Source of the DNA: Nocardioides sp. CFH 31398
GTDB taxonomy: Bacteria; Actinomycetota; Actinomycetes; Propionibacteriales; Nocardioidaceae
NCBI RefSeq assembly: GCF_022436705.1
Contig: NZ_JAKUHT010000005.1
Span: 1 to 64,000, forward strand
Length of the DNA stretch: 64,000 bases
Direction: 5' to 3'
The translations under genes and the position numbers were made by a program. Every line of letters begins with the position of its first letter. Position 1 is the first letter of the stretch. Below the pieces are notes generated by a model. The model was not told where the DNA came from. It did not search any database and saw only the letters and a program-made list of their open reading frames with translations. Positions 32,204-41,673 of the stretch are shown piece after piece.

Positions 32204-33127
32204 TCACGCCCGGCGCAGCACCTCGGCGGCGATCCCGTCGAGGATGTCGCCGACCGAGGCGATGAGCCGCGGTGACCCGGTGCGCGCCAGTACCCGTTCG
32301 AGCACGACTCCCCCGGCGGGGAGGACATCGGCCCGACCGGGGTCGATCCAGCCGGTCGCGACACGCTCCGCGGTCGTCATCGCCGCCACCCTGGCCACGA
32401 GCGCGACGAGGTCACCGGCGTCGCACACCGCCTGGTCGACGGCCTCGAGGTCGCGGGCGCCGTGCAGCCCCGCGGCGAGGGTCAGGACGGTGCCGGCCAC
32501 GCCGACGACCGTGCGCGCGGCGCCCGGGTCGACCCCGTGCGCCCGGGCCGCGTCGAGGGCGGCGTCCACGTCGCGGGCGCAGGCGGCGAGCTCGCCGGCG
32601 GTCGGCGGGTCGGTGCGGAGGTGTCGCTCGGCGAGGCGGACGGCGCCGACGTCGGCGCTGTGGCCGACCGCCTCCGCCGGCCGCGCGGGGTCACCGAGCA
32701 CGAGCTCGGTCGAGCCGCCGCCGATGTCGACGACGAGCACCGGGCCGGGGGTCCCGGGCGGGAGGCCGGCGACGGCGCCGGCGAACGTCAGCGCCGCCTC
32801 GGTCGGCCCGTCGAGGACGTCGGGCTCGACCCCGAGCCGGTCGCGGACGCCGACGGCGAGGGCCGCACGGTCGTCGTCGCCCGCGGCGTCGCGGACGGCG
32901 GAGGTGGCGCAGAACCGCACCCGCTCGACGCCGGCGTCGGCGACCAGGGTGGCGTACTCGTCGAGGGCGGCGAACAGGCGGCCCAGCGCGGCGGGAGCCA
33001 GCCGGCCGGTGGCGTCGACGCCCTCGCCGAGGCGCACGATCCGGCCCACCCGCAGGACGACGCCGTCCTCGTCACGGACGAGCAGGCGGACGGTGTTCGT
33101 GCCGCAGTCGACGGCGGCGACCCTCAC
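32204..33127 (-). CDS. ppx: Ppx/GppA-family exopolyphosphatase
   Basis: A 307-residue enzyme of the ASKHA fold that trims polyphosphate or pppGpp. Phosphate-1 motif AAVDCGTNTVRLLV is at the N-terminus and phosphate-2 motif VLVVDIGGGSTELVLG lies near residue 140. The length matches the short actinobacterial Ppx1/2 type, which lacks the C-terminal extension. The GTG start is 7 bp after the DUF501 stop. The order eno, ftsB, DUF501, ppx is the conserved actinobacterial arrangement (Rv1023-Rv1026 in M. tuberculosis). Confidence 0.92.
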   Translation of the reverse strand: MRVAAVDCGTNTVRLLVRDEDGVVLRVGRIVRLGEGVDATGRLAPAALGRLFAALDEYATLVADAGVERVRFCATSAVRDAAGDDDRAALAVGVRDRLGVEPDVLDGPTEAALTFAGAVAGLPPGTPGPVLVVDIGGGSTELVLGDPARPAEAVGHSADVGAVRLAERHLRTDPPTAGELAACARDVDAALDAARAHGVDPGAARTVVGVAGTVLTLAAGLHGARDLEAVDQAVCDAGDLVALVARVAAMTTAERVATGWIDPGRADVLPAGGVVLERVLARTGSPRLIASVGDILDGIAAEVLRRA

Positions 33128-33134
33128 GCCACCC

Positions 33135-33701
33135 TCACCCGGCGGCGCCCGGCGGCTCGTCCTCCGCGGCGACGCAGGGGCCCTGGGCCCACCACTGTCC
33201 CACCCGCTCGAGGGTCTCGTCGCCGAACGGGTTGACGCCCGGGCCCTGCGCCAGCGACTGCGCCGCCAGCGCGTGCAGGCACTTCACCCGGGTGGGCATG
33301 CCACCGGCCGACACCCCGGCGATCTCCGGCACGGCGCCGAGGTCGGCCTCGATCGCGCCGCGCGCCTCGAGGTACCGCTCGTGCGCGGCGGCGTACCTCG
33401 CGGCGAGCTCGGGGTCGTCACCCAGCCGGTCCTGCATCCCGGCCATCTGCCCGGTCCCCTCCAGGGTCCCGATGAGCGACGCGAGGCGCGGGCAGGTGAG
33501 GTAGTAGGTGGTGGGGAACGGCGTGCCGTCGGGCAGCCGCGGCTCGGTGGTGAGGACGTCGGGCAGCCCGCACCCGCACCGGTGCCCCACGGCGTGGACG
33601 CCGCGGGCCGGGCGGCCGAGCTGGCGTCGGACGGCGGCCAGGTCCTGCTCGCTCGCGGGCTCGCCACCGGGCGGGGTCGCGGGGGTCGGCGGGGCGGTCA
33701 C
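33135..33701 (-). CDS. DUF501 family protein
   Basis: A 188-residue protein of unknown function with the family hallmark HRCGCGLPDVLTTEPRLPDG followed by FPTTYYLTCPRL, suggesting a metal or active-site Cys/His cluster. A second conserved segment is GMPTRVKCLHALAAQSLA. It always sits between ftsB and ppx in actinobacteria. The GTG start overlaps the ftsB stop by 4 bp, so it is translationally coupled. The first ~20 residues are Pro/Thr-rich and variable. Confidence 0.88.
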   Translation of the reverse strand: MTAPPTPATPPGGEPASEQDLAAVRRQLGRPARGVHAVGHRCGCGLPDVLTTEPRLPDGTPFPTTYYLTCPRLASLIGTLEGTGQMAGMQDRLGDDPELAARYAAAHERYLEARGAIEADLGAVPEIAGVSAGGMPTRVKCLHALAAQSLAQGPGVNPFGDETLERVGQWWAQGPCVAAEDEPPGAAG

Positions 33702-34210
33702 CGGCCGGACCCGGAGCCCGGGCCGATCTGCTCGGCGGGCTCCTTCTCGGGCACCTGCTGGGGGCGGCCGGCGATCTCGACGGACTCCCAGGCGGTCTTC
33801 CACCAGGCCGTCGGGCGCTCCGGCTCGGGCTCCGTCTCGGGCAGGCCGTTGCCGGCGCCCAGCGGCTCGCCGTCCTCGTCCAGCACCTGGAACCCGGTCT
33901 CGCCGGGCATCAGGTAGCCGAAGCGGGCCCGCGCCTGGGAGGCCAGGTAGACCGGGTCCTCCCAGCGTCGCTGCTCCCGCTCGAGCGCGGTGATGGCGTC
34001 CTGCCGCTCGGCGATCTCGGCCTTCACGTCCGCGATGTGCTCACGCTGCACGAGGTAGGCACGCAGGGACGAGGCGTAGGAGACGACGAGCACGGCGAGG
34101 ACCAGCGCGAGGATCGCGCCGCGGCTGGTGACCCGGGGTCGTTCCCTCCGGGGCGTACGCGCCGCCCCGCCGGGCCCCGCGGGGCCCGGTCGCTTCGCCG
34201 TCGTCGCCAT
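33698..34210 (-). CDS. ftsB: Septum formation initiator FtsB/DivIC
   Basis: A 170-residue bitopic division protein. A basic Pro-rich cytoplasmic tail (1-30) is followed by one membrane helix (ILALVLAVLVVSYASSL) and an extracytoplasmic coiled coil (REHIADVKAEIAERQDAITA). The short DivIC signature is RRWEDPVYLASQARARFGYLMPGE. The Pro/Glu-rich C-terminal tail is variable. It forms part of the FtsQLB scaffold at the septum. It lies 26 bp downstream of enolase and overlaps DUF501. Confidence 0.9.
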   Translation of the reverse strand: MATTAKRPGPAGPGGAARTPRRERPRVTSRGAILALVLAVLVVSYASSLRAYLVQREHIADVKAEIAERQDAITALEREQRRWEDPVYLASQARARFGYLMPGETGFQVLDEDGEPLGAGNGLPETEPEPERPTAWWKTAWESVEIAGRPQQVPEKEPAEQIGPGSGSGR

Positions 34211-34236
34211 GCTCGTGGTCGCCCGTCGGGCCCCGC

Positions 34237-35574
<1,338 letters not shown>

Positions 35575-35623
35575 CTAACGGCGTCCGGGGCCCCGGTGCC
35601 GCCTCCCGCGCCCGTGCGGACGA

Positions 35624-35668
35624 ACCGGGGCGGCCCGGTGCGCGTGGTGCGCTCCGGACCGCCCCGGT
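35624..35668 (-). terminator. Hairpin downstream of the M14 peptidase gene
   Basis: ACCGGGGCGG (35624-35633) pairs perfectly with CCGCCCCGGT (35659-35668). After one mismatch an inner CCGG/CCGG extends the stem, leaving a 15-nt loop. It starts 31 bp beyond the peptidase stop codon and lies upstream of eno, so it separates the two transcripts. Confidence 0.7.
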
Positions 35669-35698
35669 CCTGGGTCGTGCTGGGTCGTGCGGGTGGTG

Positions 35699-38683
35699 CT
35701 AGTTGCGGGTGACCCGGAGGATCCGCAGCGGGCTGTTCGCCCGGGTGGTGGTCTCCGACGGCAGGACGACCGCACGGATGCGGTGCTTGCCGGCCGGCTG
35801 CTTCGGCAGGCCGACGACGAACGAGCCGTCGCGGCGCACCGTGCGGGTCGCGATGACCTCGCCCGCCTTGCGGATCTGCAGGGTGAGCTCGGTCGGCTCG
35901 GCGTCCCCGAGGTCGAGCTCGACCAGCGCCCGCGGCTTCTGGCCGACGGTGATCGGGTTCCGCTCGAGCGTCATGCCCAGGTCCGGCGTGGTCGGCTCGG
36001 GCTCGGGCTCCGGGTCGGTCGGGGGCTGCACGCCCTCGACGCCGCCGGCGGCCCACAGCAGCCCGTGACCCAGCTGGCTGTACGCGCCGCGGGTGTAGGT
36101 GCGGTACGTCGGCAGGGTGCCGAAGACCATGGCGTTGGAGCCGCCACGGGTGCTGCCGGAGATGACCGACGGCTTGCCGCCGGCCGCCGAGGCGTCCAGG
36201 GCCGGGTTGCCCGAGAAGTCGGTGTCGTCCCAGTGACCGGCCACGAGGGGGTTGCCCTCGCCGTACCGGGCCTCGACCTCGGTGTTGACCCCCAGGTTGG
36301 TGAACCAGGTCGCCGGGGCGACGAAGCCGTACGGCTGCGCGACCGGCTCGAGGAGGCTGCCCTCGGGGGTGTCGACGTCGACGATGCCGGTGCCCTCGAC
36401 GTTGCCGGCGACCGCGGTGGCGGTGAGCAGGCCGAAAGCGGTGGCGAACGACGTGGCGCCCGCACCCCGCCCGGCCATGCCGCGGCCCTCGCGCAGGAAC
36501 GCGCGGACCTGGTCGGCCCCCGCGGTCTGGGCGGAGGTGAAGGAGAGCCCGCCGCCGAGGTAGAGCACGTCGACGTCGGACAGGTCGATCGAGCCGTCGG
36601 TGAGCCCGGCGGACGTCAGCAGCACGAGGTCGTCGAAGCCCATCTGGCCGAGGGCCAGGCGGTCGTCGGCGGTGCCCGTGAACCCGACGGTCAGGTCGTC
36701 GAGGCCCTTGGCGCCCTCGCTGGCGAGCAGGTCGCCGACCTCGGACCGGTCGACGGCCTCGAAGGCGACGTCGTGCGCCTCCACGGCGGCCGCCGCGGCG
36801 TCGTACGACGCCTGGTCGTCGCCCAGCACGACGCTGCCCGACGGCAGCCAGGTGACCGGGACGCCGGCCTCGAGCACGTCGTTCAGCGCGCGCAGCTCGG
36901 CGCCGCCCAGGAGGTCGAGGCGGAGGAACTCGCCGGTCGGCGGGGCGGAGCCCACCGGGGCGGAGGCGTCGACCCGCTCGACCGCGACGGGGAGGTCCGC
37001 GTCGGTGGTGGAGCCCACCGGACGGGTCGTGGCGCCCCAGATCAGGCCGGGGGCCCACGCCGAGACGTCGTACATCGACTCGACGCGGTCGGAGATGTCG
37101 CTGCCCGCGTCGAGCAGCGAGTTCGCCAGGCCGCGCATCGGCTGGTGCATGTCGACGACGTACGAGCCGGCCGGGTAGGTCGTGCCCTCCACGTCGAAGT
37201 CGGCGGTGGCCCGCGAGACCTCGATGTCGTGGGCGAGCAGGAAGTCGACGAGAGCCGCCGCGTCGGACTCGGAGCGCTGCGTCTCGCCGGTGCCGATCAC
37301 GTAGGCGCGCGGCAGGTCGGCGGCGTACGCCTCACCGCCGTCGGCGTCCCACTCGGACTGCCACTGCGTCGGGCCGGGGACCGTGGTCGGGTCCAGGATC
37401 GGTTCGATCGGCTCGCCCGCCTCGCCGCGGCGGAACGTCTCGATCTGGTTGGCGAGCAGCTCGTCGCCGTTCGCGACCGAGTAGTCGACGGTGACGTCCA
37501 TGACGACCGCGCCGACGGCCTTGTTGATCTCGGTGCGCTGCGGCGGGGTGTACTGCACCGGGGCGGTGCCGCGGCCGAGCGGGAGCTCGACGGTGCTGGT
37601 CACCGCGCCCTGGAACGCCATGTACTGCGCCGTGAAGATCGGCGGCCAGTCGTCCCAGCCCGACGGGATGTCGCGGTAGGGGATGAGGATGCCGCCGTCG
37701 GGCGTCAGCGGGTTGCCCTCGATGTCGGCCGCGACGACGGCCTCCTCGATCTCCAGCGCCGACTCGTAGGCGTGCGGGATGAACAGGTCGTAGTCGTAGT
37801 TCTCGCCGTGCGGCGGGCCGGTCGGCTCGACCTGGAGGTTGCCGGTGTAGCCGTGGAGGTCGGAGAAGAACAGCGGCTGGATGTCGTCCGCGAGGTCACG
37901 GATGATCGTCGTCTCGGGCGTGGTGTTGGTGATGAAGTCGCGGTTCGGGTCGAGGCCGAGCGCGGTCTGCCGGACGCCGTTCACGCGGCCGTCGGGGTTG
38001 TTGGTCACCGTGAAGTAGAGACGGTGGCCCCGCAGCAGGTCGAGCGCCGCGGTGTCGCCCGACTCGTAGGCCGCCACGACCTCGTCGATGTAGTCGAGCG
38101 TCATGTCGGCGCCCTCCCACTCGTTGCCGTGGATGTTGCCGTTGAACCAGATCGGCTTCTTGTAGCCGGCGGCCAGCGCGGTGTCCGTGGCGGCCGCGGC
38201 GGCGTCGTCCTTGATGGCCTCGCGCCACGCGGTCTGCTGCGCGGTCTGCGCCTCGGTCTCCGGCGCGGTCATCGTGACCAGGTAGATGTCGCGGCCCTGG
38301 GTCGACTGGCCGACCACCTGGGTCGACACGGAGTCCGTGCGGCGCATGACGCGCTGCAGGCGCGGCGCGATCTCGTCGTACGGGAAGGCCCCGCGGGCGA
38401 TCGACGCGTCGGTCGGGTTGTCCGGGTAGACCTGGAGCTGCGGCTGGAACGGGTAGCTCGTCGGCGGCGCCGGCACGGCGGACTCGGCCTGGAGCTGTCG
38501 GGCGGTGGCCTCGGGGGAGGTCCGGACGGCGCGCGCGGGGGCGGCCGGCGCGGCGGACCGGGCGTCGGGGGCGCGCACGCCCTCGTCGTCCGGGGCCGCA
38601 CTGGCGCTGGTCGCGCCGGTGATGAGGGTGCCGGTGAGCAGCAGCGCGAGGCTGCCGCCCGCCAGCGGTCCGAGTCGACTCAC
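35699..38683 (-). CDS. Secreted M14-family zinc carboxypeptidase with C-terminal GAT-like and Ig-like regions
   Basis: A 994-residue exported protein. The signal peptide is LAGGSLALLLTGTLITGATSASA. The M14 domain has zinc ligands HGNE (near residue 183) and the His of DLHGYTG (near 273), NNPDGRVNG and RDFI for substrate binding, and a candidate catalytic Glu in STVELPLGRG. Residues ~600-890 look like a type-1 glutamine-amidotransferase-like or beta/alpha domain (VLYLGGGLSF). The last ~95 residues form a beta-sandwich (MTLERNPITVGQKPRALVELDL). The GTG at 38683 has AAAGGACC upstream. It probably digests extracellular peptides. Confidence 0.88.
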   Translation of the reverse strand: MSRLGPLAGGSLALLLTGTLITGATSASAAPDDEGVRAPDARSAAPAAPARAVRTSPEATARQLQAESAVPAPPTSYPFQPQLQVYPDNPTDASIARGAFPYDEIAPRLQRVMRRTDSVSTQVVGQSTQGRDIYLVTMTAPETEAQTAQQTAWREAIKDDAAAAATDTALAAGYKKPIWFNGNIHGNEWEGADMTLDYIDEVVAAYESGDTAALDLLRGHRLYFTVTNNPDGRVNGVRQTALGLDPNRDFITNTTPETTIIRDLADDIQPLFFSDLHGYTGNLQVEPTGPPHGENYDYDLFIPHAYESALEIEEAVVAADIEGNPLTPDGGILIPYRDIPSGWDDWPPIFTAQYMAFQGAVTSTVELPLGRGTAPVQYTPPQRTEINKAVGAVVMDVTVDYSVANGDELLANQIETFRRGEAGEPIEPILDPTTVPGPTQWQSEWDADGGEAYAADLPRAYVIGTGETQRSESDAAALVDFLLAHDIEVSRATADFDVEGTTYPAGSYVVDMHQPMRGLANSLLDAGSDISDRVESMYDVSAWAPGLIWGATTRPVGSTTDADLPVAVERVDASAPVGSAPPTGEFLRLDLLGGAELRALNDVLEAGVPVTWLPSGSVVLGDDQASYDAAAAAVEAHDVAFEAVDRSEVGDLLASEGAKGLDDLTVGFTGTADDRLALGQMGFDDLVLLTSAGLTDGSIDLSDVDVLYLGGGLSFTSAQTAGADQVRAFLREGRGMAGRGAGATSFATAFGLLTATAVAGNVEGTGIVDVDTPEGSLLEPVAQPYGFVAPATWFTNLGVNTEVEARYGEGNPLVAGHWDDTDFSGNPALDASAAGGKPSVISGSTRGGSNAMVFGTLPTYRTYTRGAYSQLGHGLLWAAGGVEGVQPPTDPEPEPEPTTPDLGMTLERNPITVGQKPRALVELDLGDAEPTELTLQIRKAGEVIATRTVRRDGSFVVGLPKQPAGKHRIRAVVLPSETTTRANSPLRILRVTRN

Positions 38684-38806
38684 TGGGGGTGGTCCTTTCG
38701 AGTGGGGGTGTGAGGATCCTGTCGGACCCTGTGCTTCCTGTGGTCGCGGTTCGGTAACGCTTGCGTCGGCAGAGGACCCGCCCCGTCGGTGGGCGAGGAT
38801 GGGGGC

Positions 38807-39181
38807 GTGAGCGAACCCCGGCGCCGTCTCCCCCACGGCGTTTACGACGACGGCGTCGACCCCGACGTCCGCTTCTCGCTGGCCAACGAGCGCACCTACC
38901 TCGCGTGGGTCCGCACGGGTCTCGCCCTGGTCGCCGGCGCGGTCGCCGTCCACTCCCCCGTGCTCGACCTCGGCCCCGTCGTCGGCACGCTGCTGTCGGC
39001 GTGGCTGCTCCTGCTCGCGGCCACCTGCGTCGGCCAGGGCTGGTGGCGGTGGCAGCGCACCGAGAGGGCGTTGCGTCGCACCGGCCACCTGCCCGGCTTC
39101 GGCGGCGGGCTCGCGTTCGGCCTGGGTGTCGGCACCCTGGTCCTCGGCGTCACCGTCGCCACCCTCCTCGCCCTCCTCTAG
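38807..39181 (+). CDS. DUF202/YidH-like membrane protein
   Basis: A 124-residue protein. The family signature RFSLANERTYLAWVRTGLAL precedes three hydrophobic segments (LVAGAVAVHSPVL, VGTLLSAWLLLLAATCV, GLGVGTLVLGVTVATLLALL). The function is unknown; eukaryotic relatives are VTC-associated Vtc1-like membrane proteins. The GTG at 38807 with AGGATGGGGGC ahead is preferred; a GTG at 38789 is in frame. It is divergent from the M14 gene and convergent with mftF. Confidence 0.82.
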   Translation: MSEPRRRLPHGVYDDGVDPDVRFSLANERTYLAWVRTGLALVAGAVAVHSPVLDLGPVVGTLLSAWLLLLAATCVGQGWWRWQRTERALRRTGHLPGFGGGLAFGLGVGTLVLGVTVATLLALL

Positions 39182-39450
39182 GTCGAGCCGGCACGACCGA
39201 GCCTGCGAGGCCGTGACGAGGCGCAGGTCGAGCGAGCGCACGACCGAGCCTGCGAGGTCGCGTTCGCGGGTCGAGACCCGGTGAGCCGGGCGACGCCGGA
39301 GCCACGGCTCGCCGGTCTCGACGAGCTCGACTGGCGCTGGCGGTGATCGAGACCGAGAACGGGTGCGCAGACGTGCCGACTCGACCCCGATCCGGTGCGC
39401 AGACGTGCCGACTCGACCCCGATCCGGTGCGCAGACGTGCCGACCCGGCG
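39182..39450. repeat. Intergenic repeat block between DUF202 and mftF
   Basis: Right after the DUF202 stop comes a diverged core, GTCGAGCCGGCACG. The stretch CACGACCGAGCCTGCGAGG is present twice, 54 bp apart (near 39192 and 39240). From 39363 three units 32 bp apart carry TGCGCAGACGTGCCGACTCG (39364-39383, 39396-39415 and a diverged 39428-39447), ending 2 bp before the mftF stop codon. The core is the same as in the 23.1-23.4 kb element. Short frames across the block have repetitive translations (ADVPTRPRSGAQTC) and are not considered genes. Confidence 0.85.
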
Positions 39451-39451
39451 G

Positions 39452-40897
39452 TCAGCGGGTCCAGCGGGGCAGGAGGGCCCGGGGCGAGCGGGCGCGCCAG
39501 GCGCCCAGCCAGACCCCGGCGCCGTACGCGAGGTCGTCGAGCCGGTGGGCGGCGGCGTAGCGGAGGGGGTCGAGCGCGGCGCGGGTACGGCGGTGGTCGG
39601 CGAGGGCCTCGGCGACCGCGGCGAGGACGACGACCCGGCGGGCGCGGCGCGACACGGCGCAGGCGGCGAGGGCGAGGGGCCAGTGGTGACGGGTGATCGA
39701 GCCGGCGGTCTGGTGGGCGGTGGCGCGGACGCCGGAGCCGACGAGGCGGGCGGCGACGAGGTGCGGCGAGTCCGCGGCGGGCACCTTCGCCGCGACCCGG
39801 TGCGTGGTCACCGCGAGGACGGCGGCCGCGGCGAGGGGCGACCACCGTCGCTGCGCGAGGACGGCGACCGTCAGCGCGACGCTCCAGGGCGCCACGACCG
39901 CGGGGGCGACCGCGTCGCCGTGGCGGGCGGCGAGCATGGCGGCCCCCGTGCCGTAGTAGGCCTTGCGCCGCAGCCACGCCCCGGTCGCGGTGCGGTGGCG
40001 GTGGGCGACCTCGACGGCGGGGTCGTACCGCGCGCGCCACCCGTCGGCGACCGCGCGCCAGACGAGGTCGACGTCCTCGGCCACCCGCAGGTCCGCGTCG
40101 AAGCCGTCCCGGACCGCCGCGGTCCGCGCGACCAGGCACGCGCTCGGTAGGTAGGACACCGCCGACCCGGGTCGGACGCCGGCGGGCAGGTCGCCCAGGT
40201 CGAGCGACGAGCGCGCACGCTCGTAGCCCGCGACCCACCCCTCCCGGCCGGGCCGCGCGGCGGGGGCAGCGGTGATGCGCGGCGCCGCGAGCCCGACCCG
40301 CGGGTCGTCCAGGTGGGCCAGGAGCCGACGCAGCCAGAGGTCCCCCTCGGGCCGCACGTCCGCGTCGCAGAAGCAGACCGCGGGGGTCCGGACCCCGGCC
40401 AGGCCGGTGTTGCGCGCGACCGCCGGCCCCCGGTTCTCGCGGTGGCGCAGCAGGATGGCGCCCGGGCGGGCCGCGACGACCCGGCGGACCGCGAGGGCGT
40501 CCGGCGAGGCGTCGTCCACGACCACGACGGGCACCTCGGGCGGCAGGGCCGCGAGCAGTGCGGCGACCCCGTCGGCGTCGTCGTAGGCCGGCACCACCAC
40601 CGTGACCGCGTCGCCCAGCGAGACCGGGCCCCGGGAGGGGACGGGGTCGGCCATCCCGGCGTCCAGCAGCGAGCGGGCGAGCGAGGCGTCGACGTCGTCC
40701 GCCACCACGAGCCCCGTGCCGTCGGGCCCGCCCAGCCGCGCCACGGCCGTGCGGGAGAGGCGCAGCACGCTGCCGGCCGTGCCGCCGACGAGCAGCAGGC
40801 CGTCCCCGGACGCCGCGCGGCGCGTGCGCCGGGACAGAGTGATCGCGAACCCGTCGGGGAGGCGACCGGCAGGAGCGTCGACGGCGGCACTGGTCAC
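39452..40897 (-). CDS. mftF: Mycofactocin glycosyltransferase MftF
   Basis: A 481-residue GT-A (family 2) glycosyltransferase that adds the beta-1,4-glucose chain to the mycofactocin precursor. The N-terminal ~90 residues are the mycofactocin-specific head. The GT2 core has VTVVVPAYDD, VVVVDDASPD and the DxD-type VCFCDADVRP. The acceptor-side motif is VAEDVDLVWRAV (ED near residue 280). Several hydrophobic segments follow residue 325, suggesting membrane association. The GTG overlaps the mftE stop by 4 bp. The stop is abutted by a 32-bp repeat array. Confidence 0.92.
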   Translation of the reverse strand: MTSAAVDAPAGRLPDGFAITLSRRTRRAASGDGLLLVGGTAGSVLRLSRTAVARLGGPDGTGLVVADDVDASLARSLLDAGMADPVPSRGPVSLGDAVTVVVPAYDDADGVAALLAALPPEVPVVVVDDASPDALAVRRVVAARPGAILLRHRENRGPAVARNTGLAGVRTPAVCFCDADVRPEGDLWLRRLLAHLDDPRVGLAAPRITAAPAARPGREGWVAGYERARSSLDLGDLPAGVRPGSAVSYLPSACLVARTAAVRDGFDADLRVAEDVDLVWRAVADGWRARYDPAVEVAHRHRTATGAWLRRKAYYGTGAAMLAARHGDAVAPAVVAPWSVALTVAVLAQRRWSPLAAAAVLAVTTHRVAAKVPAADSPHLVAARLVGSGVRATAHQTAGSITRHHWPLALAACAVSRRARRVVVLAAVAEALADHRRTRAALDPLRYAAAHRLDDLAYGAGVWLGAWRARSPRALLPRWTR

Positions 40898-41673
40898 GGC
40901 GCGGGTTCCCGCGTCTGCGCCGGACGACGGGCCCGGAGGCGGCCGTCGTCGTCCACGTCGACGTCCTCGAGCTCGGCGACGACCCTGCTCACGAGCGCCT
41001 CGACGATCTCGCGTCCCTCGGCCGCCGACGACCCGGTCGGGTCGCCCAGGACGCCGTTCGGCGAGACCGCCCGGACCCCCTTCGCGACGAGCTCGGCCAT
41101 CAGCTCGGACGCCGGGGTGGTGACGCCCGGCTCGGCGAGCCCCGGCTGCACCGACCACGGCGCGAGGTGGCGCAGGATCGAGGTCTCGGTGCGGCCGGCG
41201 TGCGCGTCGCCGCCGGGGACGCCGCAGCTCGTCCAGGCGACCGGCCGGCCCTCGTGGCGCAGCAGGGCGACCGCGCGCCTGAGGGTCGGCACGTTCCCGC
41301 CGTGGCCGTTCACGAGCACGACCCCCTGCGCCCACCGGCACGCGGACCGGCCGAGCTCGACGAGCAGCAGGTAGAGCGCCTCGTGGCCGATGGACACCGT
41401 GCCCGGGAAGTCCTCGTGCTCGCCCGAGGCGCCGTACGACACCGTCGGGGCGACCGTGATGCGCCGCCCCGCCGCGACCAGCCGCTCGGCGGCCAGGCGG
41501 GCGACGGCCGCGGCGACCATCGTGTCCGTGCCGAGCGGCAGGTGGGGGCCGTGCTGCTCGGTGGAGCCGACGGGCACCAGCACCAGCGTCCCGCCGTCGT
41601 CGTCCAGCAGCGGCCACCGCCGCTGGGCGAGGGCGTGGTGGACGTGGCGCGGGGGCCCGCCGGGCTCGCTCAC
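40894..41673 (-). CDS. mftE: Mycofactocin peptidase MftE (creatininase family)
   Basis: A 259-residue metal-dependent amidohydrolase that releases the modified C-terminal Val-Tyr dipeptide (AHDP) from MftA. Creatininase-fold ligands are visible in VPVGSTEQHGPHLPLGTDT (E, H, D), VNGHGGNVPT and DAHAGRTETS. The GTG start overlaps the mftC stop (GTGA) and the stop overlaps mftF, so B-C-E-F are tightly coupled. MftD, the FMN enzyme acting next in the pathway, is normally encoded between mftC and mftE but is missing here. Confidence 0.93.
   Translation of the reverse strand: MSEPGGPPRHVHHALAQRRWPLLDDDGGTLVLVPVGSTEQHGPHLPLGTDTMVAAAVARLAAERLVAAGRRITVAPTVSYGASGEHEDFPGTVSIGHEALYLLLVELGRSACRWAQGVVLVNGHGGNVPTLRRAVALLRHEGRPVAWTSCGVPGGDAHAGRTETSILRHLAPWSVQPGLAEPGVTTPASELMAELVAKGVRAVSPNGVLGDPTGSSAAEGREIVEALVSRVVAELEDVDVDDDGRLRARRPAQTREPAP

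Noticed and set aside
35687..38713. 1008-residue open frame on the plus strand
   Set aside because: It is antisense to the M14 peptidase, which has a signal peptide, zinc motifs and a ribosome site; the plus-strand reading has none of these.
39182..39450. Small genes in the repeat block near mftF
   Set aside because: The short frames are pure translations of the 32-bp repeats and start inside them without ribosome sites.
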